DNA of 64,000 bases from Microvirga makkahensis (GCF_009830105.1 NZ_WURB01000008.1:1-64000), one strand, 5' to 3'; positions 35,145 to 43,630 are shown, counted from the stretch's first letter. Numbers and translations: made by a program. Notes: generated by a model from the letters alone, not told the origin.

Positions 35145-35507
35145 TCAAGCGTCGGTTCGATGGAGGCGGGCCAGCGTTTGAGTGAGCTCTTCCCGTGGAA
35201 CCGGCTTTTCCAGCCACGGCACGTCTTTGAGTTCCTCCGGCAGGCTGGCGCTGTACGGAAGGCCCGAATAAACGGCGAAGGGCGTGTTGCGCCCCTTCAG
35301 GGCCTGAGCAATCGGCAGCGAGGTTCCATCCCGGAGGGATACGTCGAGCACTGCAATCTGTGGCGTGTTGTGCTCCAGCCAGCGAAGGGCATCGGCGCAG
35401 GACGGGAACGGGCCGGCCACAGAGAAGCCCGCATCTTCGAGATAGGCTTCAAGCGACATGCCGATCAGCGCCTGGTCTTCAACGATCATGCAGCAGGGAG
35501 CACTCAT
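35145..35507 (-). CDS. Single-domain response regulator (FAT GUY-like)
   Basis: The 120-residue protein is a receiver domain only: acidic residues in VEDQ, the phospho-acceptor aspartate in VLDVSLRDG, FAVYSG at the beta-4 position and the lysine in EKPV. The segment TPFAVYSG resembles the PFxFATGY motif of the FAT GUY receivers that serve HWE kinases in the alphaproteobacterial general stress response. There is no sigma-like domain, so it is not PhyR. An HWE-type kinase is encoded at 47009-48202, and nepR-ecfG at 37316. A signalling link is inference. Confidence 0.8.
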   Translation of the reverse strand: MSAPCCMIVEDQALIGMSLEAYLEDAGFSVAGPFPSCADALRWLEHNTPQIAVLDVSLRDGTSLPIAQALKGRNTPFAVYSGLPYSASLPEELKDVPWLEKPVPREELTQTLARLHRTDA

Positions 35508-35851
35508 CTCGATTGATCTCGTCTTGTGCGAGGGAGGTGAAGAACCCTGCTGGAGGAGGGAGCCGGCAGGGTTCTCACTCGGGCGGATGGCAAGAGAACA
35601 CCATCTGTCGCGCAGCCTGCCCGGGATTGAGTCCTCTCTCACTTACTCAAGTTAAACGTGGCATTTGTTTTAGATCAGACAGCGCACGTGACCTGTGTCT
35701 GTTTTCAGTCGCGCATCTGGTCTCCGAATGAACATAGGTAATGGCGGGATCCATCAGTCATCCGCGGCCGGACAATCCTTTGATCTGTGGGAAACAAGCC
35801 CCTTCACTCTGCATTGACGTCCATTCCATCGTGGAGAACGGAGCGATATCG

Positions 35852-36151
35852 ATGACTCATCCGAAGACCGGCCCCGACGGAGAAAGCAACGATCTGAAAG
35901 CCTCTCCCACAGACGCCCATCAGCCTTCGGCCGCACCCTCATCTGAGAGCGCTCAAGCCATTGTCGAGGGGCACAGCCACGGCACCGTCGAACCGGGCAA
36001 CAGTGATGCTAATGCACCCGCCCCGTCGAACCAGCTTCCTCCTGCAGGACCGCACGCGGATCCTAAACTGATGAGCGACATCGCAACATCAGGCACGGGG
36101 GCTTTGACCCCGACCGGGGCACACGATGATGTGGACTCGACAAGCAGTTGA
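35852..36151 (+). CDS. Hypothetical disordered protein, 99 residues
   Basis: ATG 35852 has GGAG 9 bases upstream. The product is rich in Ser, Pro, Ala and Gly, with no predicted fold and no cysteine. Such proteins are frequent in stress islands of Methylobacteriaceae. No function is claimed. Confidence 0.5.
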   Translation: MTHPKTGPDGESNDLKASPTDAHQPSAAPSSESAQAIVEGHSHGTVEPGNSDANAPAPSNQLPPAGPHADPKLMSDIATSGTGALTPTGAHDDVDSTSS

Positions 36152-36197
36152 ACTGAGACGCGCTTCCTTTGATCCGACTTTGAGAGGAGAGTGCCTG

Positions 36198-36416
36198 ATG
36201 GACGCAGACCGCCTGTTGACGATGATCCATGACGAGTGCACCAAGTCCCCAGAGGGACGCGCGGACCGGGCCACCGTTGAGCGCCGGTTCGGGCCAGAGT
36301 TCGAGGATGCTTTCCTCGCGCTGATGAACCAGGATTGCATCGCCAAGAATGGTCCCGCCGACACAATCTCCCTGTTGCCCACCGGTCGGGAGAGGGCGGA
36401 GGCCTTGCTCGGCTGA
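36198..36416 (+). CDS. Hypothetical small helical protein, 72 residues
   Basis: ATG 36198 has AGGAG 9 bases upstream. The product is compact and helical (DADRLLTMIHDECTK, FEDAFLALMNQDCI), resembling a small winged-helix or DNA-binding fold, but no family is recognised. It is convergent with the secreted protein gene at 36428. Confidence 0.58.
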   Translation: MDADRLLTMIHDECTKSPEGRADRATVERRFGPEFEDAFLALMNQDCIAKNGPADTISLLPTGRERAEALLG

Positions 36417-36427
36417 CATGGTCGCGA

Positions 36428-36718
36428 CTATTGCCCGTTGTCGATCTCGACGGACCGGCAGACTCCTCCGACAGGGCATTGAACCCTATCGGCCGTGCGC
36501 ACCCAGGCGGGACGGGCCGTTTCCTGGAGGGCGCAGAAGCTCCCGTCCCGAACATAGCGGTCGTAGGTCGTGGGGCCGGTGCGCAACACGACCGCACCTT
36601 GGGAGGCGACGATTCCCCTGGCCTGGGCACAGGTCATGGCCAGGGTCGTGGGGCCTGACTGGGCCATGACCGCAGTCGGGATGCCCGCCATTACGAGGGC
36701 AACGAGATTGGATTTCAT
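36428..36718 (-). CDS. Small secreted protein with four cysteines
   Basis: The 96-residue protein has a signal peptide (cleaved after VMA) and four cysteines in the mature part (TCAQARG, SFCALQ, VQCPVGGVC), consistent with two disulfides. Proteins of this pattern are widespread but unnamed in rhizobia. It overlaps the upstream frame by ATGA, which suggests coupling. The DsbA-like proteins encoded at the left could form its disulfides. Confidence 0.7.
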   Translation of the reverse strand: MKSNLVALVMAGIPTAVMAQSGPTTLAMTCAQARGIVASQGAVVLRTGPTTYDRYVRDGSFCALQETARPAWVRTADRVQCPVGGVCRSVEIDNGQ

Positions 36719-37014
36719 GCTGCAACTTCCGCTGATCCGTCTGAGATTCTGCCAACAAGCTCAACCCAGCTCTGTTCCACGATGGTCTCCAACGCGGCGA
36801 CGCCGGCCGACCATAATCCGGCAAAAGGGAAGGCATGCTGAATGGCTATGCCGTCGCCGGTGATTGCTTCCGGTCGGAGCAAGGCAGTCTCTCGGCCGTC
36901 AAGCAAAAGGCGTGCTCTTCGTTCACGGGTGCGACGTCCTCGCTGCCGAGCTCGATCAAAGGCGCAGGGTCGAGTGAGTAGCAGGATGTTGCGGGCCGAG
37001 GTTGATGGTGACAT
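36715..37014 (-). CDS. Hypothetical protein coupled to the secreted protein gene
   Basis: The frame ends TGA at 36715-36717, overlapping the next ATG by four bases, the usual sign of a translated pair. From ATG 37014 it gives 99 residues with a basic middle and a helical end (AGLWSAGVAALETIVEQSW) that is phasin-like. The start is uncertain and the Shine-Dalgarno is too far (13 bases). The frame could be longer. Confidence 0.4.
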   Translation of the reverse strand: MSPSTSARNILLLTRPCAFDRARQRGRRTRERRARLLLDGRETALLRPEAITGDGIAIQHAFPFAGLWSAGVAALETIVEQSWVELVGRISDGSAEVAA

Positions 37015-37315
37015 TCCGAAGCTGTTGCTCCGCGCGGGCCTCGTGCTTGGCAGGGAAGAGGCCTGCCAGGGGAGTTGAGCCGGCAGGGCGCCCATCGGCC
37101 GCTTGGATGCCTGAATACCACCAGGTGCGGGCGTCGCCTGAGCATAGATCTGTTCATTCACCCAAGTGAGACATGGCTTCATATTTCTGCCGCGGTGGAT
37201 GCCTGCACTCGGCCGCGTAGGACTCATCGTGCTCCCAAGCTCATCATAGATTAATGGCAGACCTGCGCCGGCTGTCTACGCATAGATGGTCTGCCACAGA
37301 GTTGGAGCAGTGCTC

Positions 37316-37549
37316 GTGCTGAATACACCACCCCGCCACGCCCAGCAGGAATCTGTCACGTGTCAGCTGCCTGAGACTGCCTCAGGGAAATCCCTCCAAG
37401 ACCCAACTCTTCCGCCGCTGGTCGCCGCCGGTCTCGGGGAGCGGCTTCGGGCCCACTACGCTCAACTCATGAACGATCCTGTACCGGAAGCCCTTCTCCG
37501 GATCCTGAAGCCGCTGAACGAGAAGGGGAGGGTGGATGATGGTCGTTGA
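37316..37549 (+). CDS. nepR: NepR-family anti-sigma factor
   Basis: The frame ends with LGERLRAHYAQLMNDPVPEA and LLRILKPL, the NepR core that binds EcfG and keeps it inactive. The GTG at 37316 has GGAG 8 bases upstream and gives 77 residues, near the usual 60-70. It overlaps ecfG by 14 bases, the typical arrangement in which the anti-sigma factor and sigma factor are made together. PhyR, which releases EcfG by binding NepR, is not in the window. Confidence 0.83.
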   Translation: MLNTPPRHAQQESVTCQLPETASGKSLQDPTLPPLVAAGLGERLRAHYAQLMNDPVPEALLRILKPLNEKGRVDDGR

Positions 37550-38090
37550 TCCTCTTGTGCGGCAGGCGATGCTGGATGCGATTCCGCATCTGCGCGCCTT
37601 TGCCATCTCGCTGTCCGGCGATGTCACGTATGCGGACGATCTCGTCCAGACGGCCCTCCTGCGGGGCCTTGAGAACATCGACAAGTTCCAGCCCGGCACC
37701 AGCATGCAGGCCTGGCTCTTCACCATCCTGCGCAACCAGTTCTACACCGATATGCGGCGTCGTCGCCGCGAGGTCCAAGACAGCGACGGCGTGATGGCCG
37801 CAAACCTTGCGATCTTGCCCGAGCAGGGCGCACACTTGGACTACAGTGATATGCTGGCCGCTCTTGCTCAGCTCAGCGTGGAACACCGGGAGGCCCTGCT
37901 GCTGGTCGGCGCCGAGGGCGTGTCGTACGAGGAAGCGGCACAGATCTGCGGGGTGAACATTGGCACCATCAAGAGCCGCATCAACCGCGCCCGCACCAGG
38001 CTGGCGGAACTGCTGGATTTTGTTCCCGATGAGGACCTCGGGCCCGACCGTCTGGTCAAAGCCACCCTGTTCACACATGCCCCTATGTGA
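37536..38090 (+). CDS. ecfG: EcfG-type RNA polymerase sigma factor
   Basis: The 184-residue ECF sigma factor has region 2 (YADDLVQTALLRGLENIDKF and MQAWLFTILRNQFYTDMRRRRRE) and region 4 (LSVEHREALLLVGAEGVSYEEAA and IKSRINRARTRLAELL). Together with the overlapping nepR this marks it as EcfG, the general stress sigma factor of alphaproteobacteria. ATG 37536 and 37539 are both possible. The genome may well have another ecfG copy; this one lies in an accessory island. Confidence 0.87.
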   Translation: MMVVDPLVRQAMLDAIPHLRAFAISLSGDVTYADDLVQTALLRGLENIDKFQPGTSMQAWLFTILRNQFYTDMRRRRREVQDSDGVMAANLAILPEQGAHLDYSDMLAALAQLSVEHREALLLVGAEGVSYEEAAQICGVNIGTIKSRINRARTRLAELLDFVPDEDLGPDRLVKATLFTHAPM

Positions 38091-38113
38091 GGATCTCGCA
38101 CCGGTGCTCATCA

Positions 38114-38497
38114 ATGACAGCGTCACCGCCGCGTCAGAATGACTTGGACCTGCTGCCTGATGCAATCCCGCGCATTGGCCTCGATCTCGGCCGTCAGATC
38201 TTTGACGAGCCGGAAGGCGGGACCCATCAGGAGGGGAACGCGGGCGCAAGCGAGGACAGGATCCGCCAGCGCGCCTATGAGATCTGGGAGAGCGAGGACC
38301 GCTCAGGTGATCCTCAGGATCACTGGCACCGAGCAGAGCGCGAGCTAAGCGAGGTGCCGCAGGAGCAGTCCGGACCGGCGTCCGAAGATCCGGAATCCGG
38401 CACGGCCTCCCCCAGCATGGCGCAGGTCGGCAACCGGAAGATGCCACGGCCCAAGAAGGTGAGCGACCGCTCGGTGCCGGACGACATCGAGGAGTAA
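38114..38497 (+). CDS. DUF2934 protein
   Basis: The 127-residue protein has the DUF2934 core IRQRAYEIWESEDRSG and DPQDHWHRAEREL in the middle, with charged, disordered ends and a basic C-terminal stretch. The start is uncertain: ATG 38114 is used, and 38087 overlaps the ecfG stop. A related protein is encoded at 50130. The domain is common in stress-induced small proteins. Confidence 0.78.
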   Translation: MTASPPRQNDLDLLPDAIPRIGLDLGRQIFDEPEGGTHQEGNAGASEDRIRQRAYEIWESEDRSGDPQDHWHRAERELSEVPQEQSGPASEDPESGTASPSMAQVGNRKMPRPKKVSDRSVPDDIEE

Positions 38498-38525
38498 TCG
38501 ACCCTGCACACGACAGGAGAAGGCA

Positions 38526-38900
38526 TTGCTCACGCGTCTGGGGCAATGGAGCCTTGCTGCCGGCCTTATGTTCGGCGTGGCGGCCTGTGACCCTGGCGAC
38601 GTGCCAGTCTTGAGAGAGCGGGCCCAACAGACTTGGACCGCAGTGCAGACCCGATACCGCCAGCGGGCGGACCAAGTGCCAGCGCTGGTCGAGGCTGTGC
38701 GAGTGAGGGCACCTGCCGAGCGCGAGGTGCTCGCCGAAGTCATGGCGGCCCGTGACGAGGTGGTGGCCATTCTGAATGCGGACGGGCTCATCGCCGAGCC
38801 GGAGCGCTTCCGGCAATATGTGCAGGCCCAGCGCCGCCTCTTCGCTGCTCTAGGCTCCCTGTATGAAACCGTTGCGACATTCGGCAGCAAAGACCACTAG
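38526..38900 (+). CDS. LemA-like lipoprotein
   Basis: The 124-residue protein starts with TTG and has a lipobox (FGVAAC). The mature part is a helical bundle with YRQRADQVPALVEAVR, which corresponds to the LemA core YqrRadlIPNLVetVk, and VQAQRRLFAALGSLYETV. It is shorter than ordinary LemA (about 185 residues) and lacks the C-terminal part. It precedes the DUF2254 gene on the same strand. Confidence 0.76.
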   Translation: MLTRLGQWSLAAGLMFGVAACDPGDVPVLRERAQQTWTAVQTRYRQRADQVPALVEAVRVRAPAEREVLAEVMAARDEVVAILNADGLIAEPERFRQYVQAQRRLFAALGSLYETVATFGSKDH

Positions 38901-39005
38901 GTTTTCACCAGTCCGATCACCTATGTGGCGGGCGTGCCTCTCAGTTCCAGCCTCTCAGAGTATGGCTTGGGAACGAACCGTCCCTGCTGCGGCGTTTAGG
39001 GAGGT

Positions 39006-40373
39006 ATGTGGAATTGGTTTCTCACCACCTGGGACTATGTCCGGACCAGCCTTTGGTTCATTCCCTCCATCATGATCGTTGTGGGCGTCGGTCTCGCCAT
39101 CGGCATGCTCCAGGTGGATGCCGGCGTTGGATCTGAGGATGACGTCCGGGCGTGGTGGATCAACAGCGGCGACGGCGAGGATGCCCGCAATCTCCTCTCC
39201 ACCTTGCTCTCCGCCATCATCACCATGGCCAGCATGGCTTTCTCAGTCACAGTGGTGGCCCTAACCCTCGCGGCGAATGCCTATGGTTCGCGGCTGATCC
39301 GCATCTTCAGGGCCGACCTGCGCACCCAGTTCGTGCTCGGCCTGTTTGCGATGACGATCGTCTATTGCCTGATCGTGCTGCGCTCCATCCATGGCAAGGC
39401 CCCCATACCGGAGGTCCCACATACATCCGTTACGCTCGGCACGGCTCTAGCGCTAGGGTGCGTTCTGGGGCTCCTGGCCTTCATCCAGGGGGTCGCCCGC
39501 TCCATCGTGGCTGACGAGGTCGTGCGCCGGGTGCGCAAGGATGTCGACAAAGCCGTCGCTGAACTGCCGGAGCTCACCGAGGAGAATGCCCCCGAGCACG
39601 CACCGGCCGACCTGCCCGCCGATTTCAACAACAAGGCGGCGCGGATCCCGCTCCCCTACGGCGGCTATGTCCAAGCTGTCGATTACAGCGGGATACTCTC
39701 CTGGGCCGAACGGCACGATGCCATCCTGCACCTGGAGTTCCGCGCCGGCGACTTCATCGTCAGCGGCGACAGGCGTGTCCATGTCTACCCGGCACCGCCC
39801 GATCCGGGCAAGGCTAGGGAGGAGATCGGAAAGCATATCGTCAGCGGCGACGAGCGCACTCCGGTCCAGGATCTGGAGTTTGCGATCCGGCATCTCGTCG
39901 AGGTCGCAGTACGAGCCCTGTCTCCCGGCATCAATGATCCGTTCACCGCCACGGTCGTGATCGACCGGCTGAGAGGTGCGCTCTCGCGGCTCATGAGCCG
40001 GCGGCTTCCGCCCGAGACGCTGCGGGACCCCTCCGGCAAGGTGCGGATCTATCGCCAGGTGACCACCTATGAGGGCATTCTGGATGCAGCGCTGCACCAA
40101 ATCCGGCAGGCCGGCTCCTCACATCCTGCAATCCTGATCCACATGCTGGAGGCGCTTGCCAGAATGGCCGAGCACACGCGCTTGGACGAGCAGCGCCGGG
40201 CCCTGATCCGGCATGCGAACCTGATCAGGGCCGCAGGCGAACGGGACATCTCCGAACCTGCGGATCGGGAGGATATGGAGCAGAGCTTCCGGCGCGCTAT
40301 TGCAGCCTGCGAGGCACCTTTCACAGGCAATGGTCAGGTTGCTCAGAATCGGATCGTTCGGACTGGGCAGTGA
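39006..40373 (+). CDS. DUF2254 membrane protein
   Basis: The 455-residue protein has four hydrophobic spans in the first 170 residues (SLWFIPSIMIVVGVGLAIGM, a span around MASMAFSVTVVAL, one at LFAMTIVYCLIVL and one near LGCVLGLLAFIQGVARSI) and a soluble C-terminal domain with GYVQAVDYSGIL and ALSPGINDPFTA. This is the DUF2254 pattern; the function is unknown. AGGGAGG lies just before ATG 39006. Confidence 0.87.
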   Translation: MWNWFLTTWDYVRTSLWFIPSIMIVVGVGLAIGMLQVDAGVGSEDDVRAWWINSGDGEDARNLLSTLLSAIITMASMAFSVTVVALTLAANAYGSRLIRIFRADLRTQFVLGLFAMTIVYCLIVLRSIHGKAPIPEVPHTSVTLGTALALGCVLGLLAFIQGVARSIVADEVVRRVRKDVDKAVAELPELTEENAPEHAPADLPADFNNKAARIPLPYGGYVQAVDYSGILSWAERHDAILHLEFRAGDFIVSGDRRVHVYPAPPDPGKAREEIGKHIVSGDERTPVQDLEFAIRHLVEVAVRALSPGINDPFTATVVIDRLRGALSRLMSRRLPPETLRDPSGKVRIYRQVTTYEGILDAALHQIRQAGSSHPAILIHMLEALARMAEHTRLDEQRRALIRHANLIRAAGERDISEPADREDMEQSFRRAIAACEAPFTGNGQVAQNRIVRTGQ

Positions 40374-40705
40374 GGGGGCTCGTATCCGTGGCAGCGGCTT
40401 CGATAGGTTCGCCATGGAATCAAGTGAGATCGGGTTGTGTTTGGTATGGTATGCCGAACCGTTGTGCGGGATCCCGAGTTCACGGGCGACACGAGGGTTA
40501 CGACGCAGGTGGCAGAATTCCAGAGGCTGGAGATCGGATTGTTGTGACGCGCAGCGACCTCATGAGCGCCGTGCGGGCGCACAACCAGGAACTTCGTACG
40601 TTCCCGGATAGCTGGATTGCGGCCGTTCTCAATCCGGATGCCAAACCGCTAACCGCTTTCTCCCAGGCGCAGCTGGAGCATCCGCCGACGCGCGTCCATC
40701 CTTGA
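40370..40705 (+). CDS. Hypothetical protein overlapping the DUF2254 stop
   Basis: GTG 40370 overlaps the DUF2254 stop by four bases, which argues for translation. The product has 111 residues; the first half is low in structure and the second half (DLMSAVRAHNQELRTFPDSW) is helical and more protein-like. A start near 40451 is also possible. No family is recognised. Confidence 0.4.
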   Translation: MRGLVSVAAASIGSPWNQVRSGCVWYGMPNRCAGSRVHGRHEGYDAGGRIPEAGDRIVVTRSDLMSAVRAHNQELRTFPDSWIAAVLNPDAKPLTAFSQAQLEHPPTRVHP

Positions 40706-40731
40706 ACGTGGAAGCGGGCTGGCCCCATTGA

Positions 40732-41022
40732 TCAGCTGGAGGTGTCCGGGCTCTGCCGATCCTCATCTTGGCCATTGGATGGTTCAGGCGGGATTACAGC
40801 GTCCAGCGGGTTTGGCCTGCCGACGGTCACCGGGTTCTCGCCCACCACGTCCTGATAGTCGCGCGCCGAGCCGCCGCTGCCATAGCCGGCGGAGTCGCCG
40901 AAGTCGCGTCTAGACGGATCCGAGGTCGGCCCGAGGTTCGGGATGTCACCCTCAGTTTGTGCAGGTTCTTGTTGTTCCCCGGCAGGGGAGGGATTGGCGT
41001 TCGGATCGTCTGGATCTGCCAT
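40732..41022 (-). CDS. Hypothetical disordered acidic protein, 96 residues
   Basis: GGAGG lies 7 bases before ATG 41022, a strong start. The product is rich in Asp, Pro, Gly and Ser with no hydrophobic core and no cysteine. It is the first of a run of small disordered proteins on this strand. Confidence 0.58.
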   Translation of the reverse strand: MADPDDPNANPSPAGEQQEPAQTEGDIPNLGPTSDPSRRDFGDSAGYGSGGSARDYQDVVGENPVTVGRPNPLDAVIPPEPSNGQDEDRQSPDTSS

Positions 41023-41067
41023 ATCAGGCCTCCCTGATTCCGGATGGTCACGCCCACGATGGGCTTT

Positions 41068-41277
41068 CTAGCCGTGGCCGCGGTTCTGCTTGCGGTTGTC
41101 CACCCCCTCGTTCGCCTGACCCTGGCCCTGCGTCTTGGGAACGCCACCGCCACCATCGCCATGATGCGGGTGATGGCCGGCATCCTTGGTGTGGCCCTTC
41201 GCAACGGACTCGTCGCTGCGGTCGGGCACGTGCCCCTTCTGCTTCTCGCTGCGGTTGTTATGGTTCCGGGTGGTCAT
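41068..41277 (-). CDS. Small hydrophilic Gly/His/Lys-rich protein
   Basis: The 69-residue product is very polar (HHPHHGDGGGG in the middle) and would not fold alone. AAGG lies 8 bases before ATG 41277. It may be a stress or seed-maturation-like protein by composition; that is only a guess. Confidence 0.45.
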   Translation of the reverse strand: MTTRNHNNRSEKQKGHVPDRSDESVAKGHTKDAGHHPHHGDGGGGVPKTQGQGQANEGVDNRKQNRGHG

Positions 41278-41287
41278 GGTTCTGCCT

Positions 41288-41392
41288 TTAGCTGCGCTTC
41301 TGGGTGACTTTTTCCGCCCGCGATCCGGACGGCTGGCTCTTGATCCGCTTGGCCTTCTTCCACGACGGTCTCATGCGCGCTTTCTTGGCCAT
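41288..41392 (-). CDS. Tiny basic protein, 34 residues
   Basis: AAGGAG lies 6 bases before ATG 41392. The peptide (MAKKARMRPSWKKAKRIK and so on) is strongly basic, with 12 Lys/Arg in 34 residues, and ends in TAA at 41288. It could bind RNA or DNA. Similar short basic proteins at 48229 and 61171 in this window start MAR or MAK. Confidence 0.6.
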   Translation of the reverse strand: MAKKARMRPSWKKAKRIKSQPSGSRAEKVTQKRS

Positions 41393-41437
41393 GACAACTC
41401 CTTTGGTCTGCCGTGATCATCGAAGGTTGAACGCGTC

Positions 41438-41617
41438 CTAGCTCCGGCCGCCGGTCATATCGCTTGGCGCCCGGCCGTCCGTACCGGTCCCGGGATCGAG
41501 CGGCTTGGCTTCCGTCTTTCCGTCTCCGGTTTGATCGTCCTGCCGACGCTTGCTGTCCGCGCTCTTGTCCTGGGTCTTGTTGACCCCGCCCTGATTGGCG
41601 CCTGCGTTCTGTGCCAT
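41438..41617 (-). CDS. Small disordered protein, 59 residues
   Basis: GGAG lies 7 bases before ATG 41617. The product is polar, rich in Gly, Asp, Lys and Gln, and has no hydrophobic segment. It is the last of the small-protein run on this strand between 41617 and 40732. Confidence 0.55.
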   Translation of the reverse strand: MAQNAGANQGGVNKTQDKSADSKRRQDDQTGDGKTEAKPLDPGTGTDGRAPSDMTGGRS

Positions 41618-41824
41618 CTGGTTTCTCCAAGAAAGCTGTGATCGGACTGAGCCAACCTGTCTGGGGAGGCGATGTTCCCTCTCTTCCGTTACGTCCTGAG
41701 CGACCCGCCGCCGCATGAGGAGTGTCAGGTTCGAGGGGAGCCGATGCCCAGCAACCAGGGAACGTGTGAACCTTCGCAGGATTGAGGGACTGAGACCAAG
41801 CATCGTCGCAAGGGAGCCGTCAGC

Positions 41825-42106
41825 ATGACCGACAGCAAGGATTCGAAGACCACGATGACTCTGGAGCCCAGACAGGTGGCAATTGTCCTCGGCATGGAGG
41901 ATGGCCAGATCAGCCGCCAGTTGTTCGCCAGTCCCGAGGTCGATGCCATGCTCGACGATGAGCATTCCGACATTCCGTTCCACTACTTCCTGGCTTCGGC
42001 CTTCTTGGTGCGTCTGGATCAGGATGAGGATTTCGCCGCCGACCTGGCCGAGTGGTACGATGAAAGGCTCCAGGGGGAAGCCGGCAAGGCAGATGCCGGG
42101 AAATAA
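41825..42106 (+). CDS. Hypothetical acidic protein, 93 residues
   Basis: ATG 41825 has GGAG 8 bases upstream. The product is an acidic helical protein (FHYFLASAFLVRLDQDEDFAAD is its most structured part). It directly precedes the phosphatase gene. No family is recognised. Confidence 0.6.
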   Translation: MTDSKDSKTTMTLEPRQVAIVLGMEDGQISRQLFASPEVDAMLDDEHSDIPFHYFLASAFLVRLDQDEDFAADLAEWYDERLQGEAGKADAGK

Positions 42107-42121
42107 CCGCCAAGCCCCGTG

Positions 42122-42790
42122 ATGTCGATGAGCTGGATACGGGCACAGATCGGAGTGTGGCTTCTTGGTGCGGTCCTGGCGCTCACCGTCATCTGTCCGG
42201 CAGGCAGCCAGAGCCTGACTCCGGTCACGGTACAGGAGCCCGAGGGAAGGGCACTGGTCGAGCGCCTGCGCCGCGGCGGGCTCGTCCTGTTCTTCCGGCA
42301 TGCGGACACCACAGGCATGCCCTGCGACAGCTCCTACCGCATCGGCGACCGTGCCGGCCAGAGAAACCTCTCACCTGAGGGCCGGGAACAATCGCGCCGA
42401 ATCGGCGAGGTTCTCCAAAGGCTTGGAATTCCGGTGGCGGAACCGGTTCTCGCCGGGCCCGTGTTTCGGGCCCGCGACACGGCCGAGATTGCCTTCGGCC
42501 GTGGGCGGGTTCAGGTCACGGACAGCCTTCTCGCGGACGACTATGCCGGGGGACGGTTGCAATGGATCCTGAATGAGCATCGGAGGCTGATGTCCGAGCC
42601 GGTACCAGATGGGGTCAATCGCGTGCTGGTGGGGCATCGCACCCCGGCGATCATGGTGCTGGGGCCGAGCGTCGGCGGGACCGCGCTGCCGGAGGGCGGT
42701 GCGATTGTTCTGGAGCCCGGTGGCGCTCCGAAGATCCTCGGCGTTCTGACGCCTGCATCCATCCCGAACCGTGGGTTTCACGGATGCTGA
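42122..42790 (+). CDS. Secreted histidine phosphatase-like protein
   Basis: The 222-residue protein has a signal peptide and a phosphoglycerate-mutase-like fold with LFFRHADTTG (the family's RHG motif is RHA here), NLSPEGREQSRRIGE and a second histidine in VLVGHRTPAIM. The residues needed for catalysis are present. ATG 42122 is used; GTG 42119 is also possible. It follows the acidic protein gene by 15 bases. Confidence 0.82.
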   Translation: MSMSWIRAQIGVWLLGAVLALTVICPAGSQSLTPVTVQEPEGRALVERLRRGGLVLFFRHADTTGMPCDSSYRIGDRAGQRNLSPEGREQSRRIGEVLQRLGIPVAEPVLAGPVFRARDTAEIAFGRGRVQVTDSLLADDYAGGRLQWILNEHRRLMSEPVPDGVNRVLVGHRTPAIMVLGPSVGGTALPEGGAIVLEPGGAPKILGVLTPASIPNRGFHGC

Positions 42791-42821
42791 GTTGGCGGGC
42801 GCAGGCTTATCCCGAAGCGCG

Positions 42822-42971
42822 TCACGCTCTGGCAAGGCGGTAGGCGCTGCCGGGCACGTTAAAGGGATCGAGCAGGCGCGCCACCTCACTCAGGAAGGGG
42901 ATACTTCGGGCAATGAGCAGGAGAGCGAGCGGCAGGAACTCTATGCCGAGCACAGGCAGGAACCATATCAT
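42822..42971 (-). CDS. Small membrane protein with GSAYRLAR tail
   Basis: From ATG 42971 the 49-residue product has a hydrophobic helix (WFLPVLGIEFLPLALLLIA) and the tail ARLLDPFNVPGSAYRLARA. The tail matches that of the short frame at 23810-23932. The frame is open upstream, so the start may be earlier. No function is known. Confidence 0.5.
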   Translation of the reverse strand: MIWFLPVLGIEFLPLALLLIARSIPFLSEVARLLDPFNVPGSAYRLARA

Positions 42972-43015
42972 ACGGGACAGAACCAACGGCACCCCGAGCG
43001 GAAGATTGCTGCCTC

Positions 43016-43630
43016 CTATCCCCCCAGGGTTTGATCCTGCTCCCTGAACCAACGGAGAGCCTGGTCAAAATGCTCAGGCTTGAAGTCCGGCCAATACTCG
43101 TCAACAACATAGAAGTCGGCATAGACCGACTGGACGGGCAGGAAGCCGCTCAGCCGCCGTCCACCACCCCAGCGCACAATCATGTCGAGCCTCGAAACGG
43201 CATGAGACCGGATGCTCCCCTCCCGCAGGCCGGCTAAGTCCCACTCCCAGTCATAGTTCACCAGCAGGTTGACCTTCATCCCGTTGCCCCGCCGCGTTCG
43301 GAAGTCGCGAAGCTCAGGTGGAAACAGATCCGATGTCTCGTCGCCAACGATCATCAGGGCCGCGTCTCGGCGGGCCACTTCCATGGCATAACTCACGCAT
43401 GCAGAGCGGAAGGCTTCGCGTTGTGGGACGGGACGTTTGGTGTTGTCTTGGGTGAAGCCGTAGATCGAGATTTCCGGGATGCCCAGGCTCCTGCAGATCT
43501 CGAACAGGACAAGTCCCGGATCAATTCCAAAGTCGTAACCCTGCTCCTTGGACAAACCTCGACTTGCGGCCCAGCGCCGGTTCCCATCGGGAATGAAGCC
43601 AACGTGCCTGGGAAGAGAGCGCTTTGCCAT
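43016..43630 (-). CDS. UppS-like cis-prenyltransferase
   Basis: The 204-residue protein has the cis-prenyltransferase marks: FIPDGNRRWA (family DGNGRWA), IYGFTQDNTKRP (family YAFStENWkRP), DMIVRWGGGRRLSGFLPVQ and YWPDF near the end. It is shorter than undecaprenyl diphosphate synthase (about 250), and the conserved tryptophan of NWKRP is a threonine. It is therefore a divergent paralogue that may make another chain length. It lies outside the usual uppS-cdsA operon. Confidence 0.83.
   Translation of the reverse strand: MAKRSLPRHVGFIPDGNRRWAASRGLSKEQGYDFGIDPGLVLFEICRSLGIPEISIYGFTQDNTKRPVPQREAFRSACVSYAMEVARRDAALMIVGDETSDLFPPELRDFRTRRGNGMKVNLLVNYDWEWDLAGLREGSIRSHAVSRLDMIVRWGGGRRLSGFLPVQSVYADFYVVDEYWPDFKPEHFDQALRWFREQDQTLGG

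Noticed and set aside
38970..38996. GGAAC-N18-CGTT as an EcfG promoter for the DUF2254 gene
   Set aside because: The spacing is 18, longer than the 16-17 bases expected, and the leader would be almost absent.
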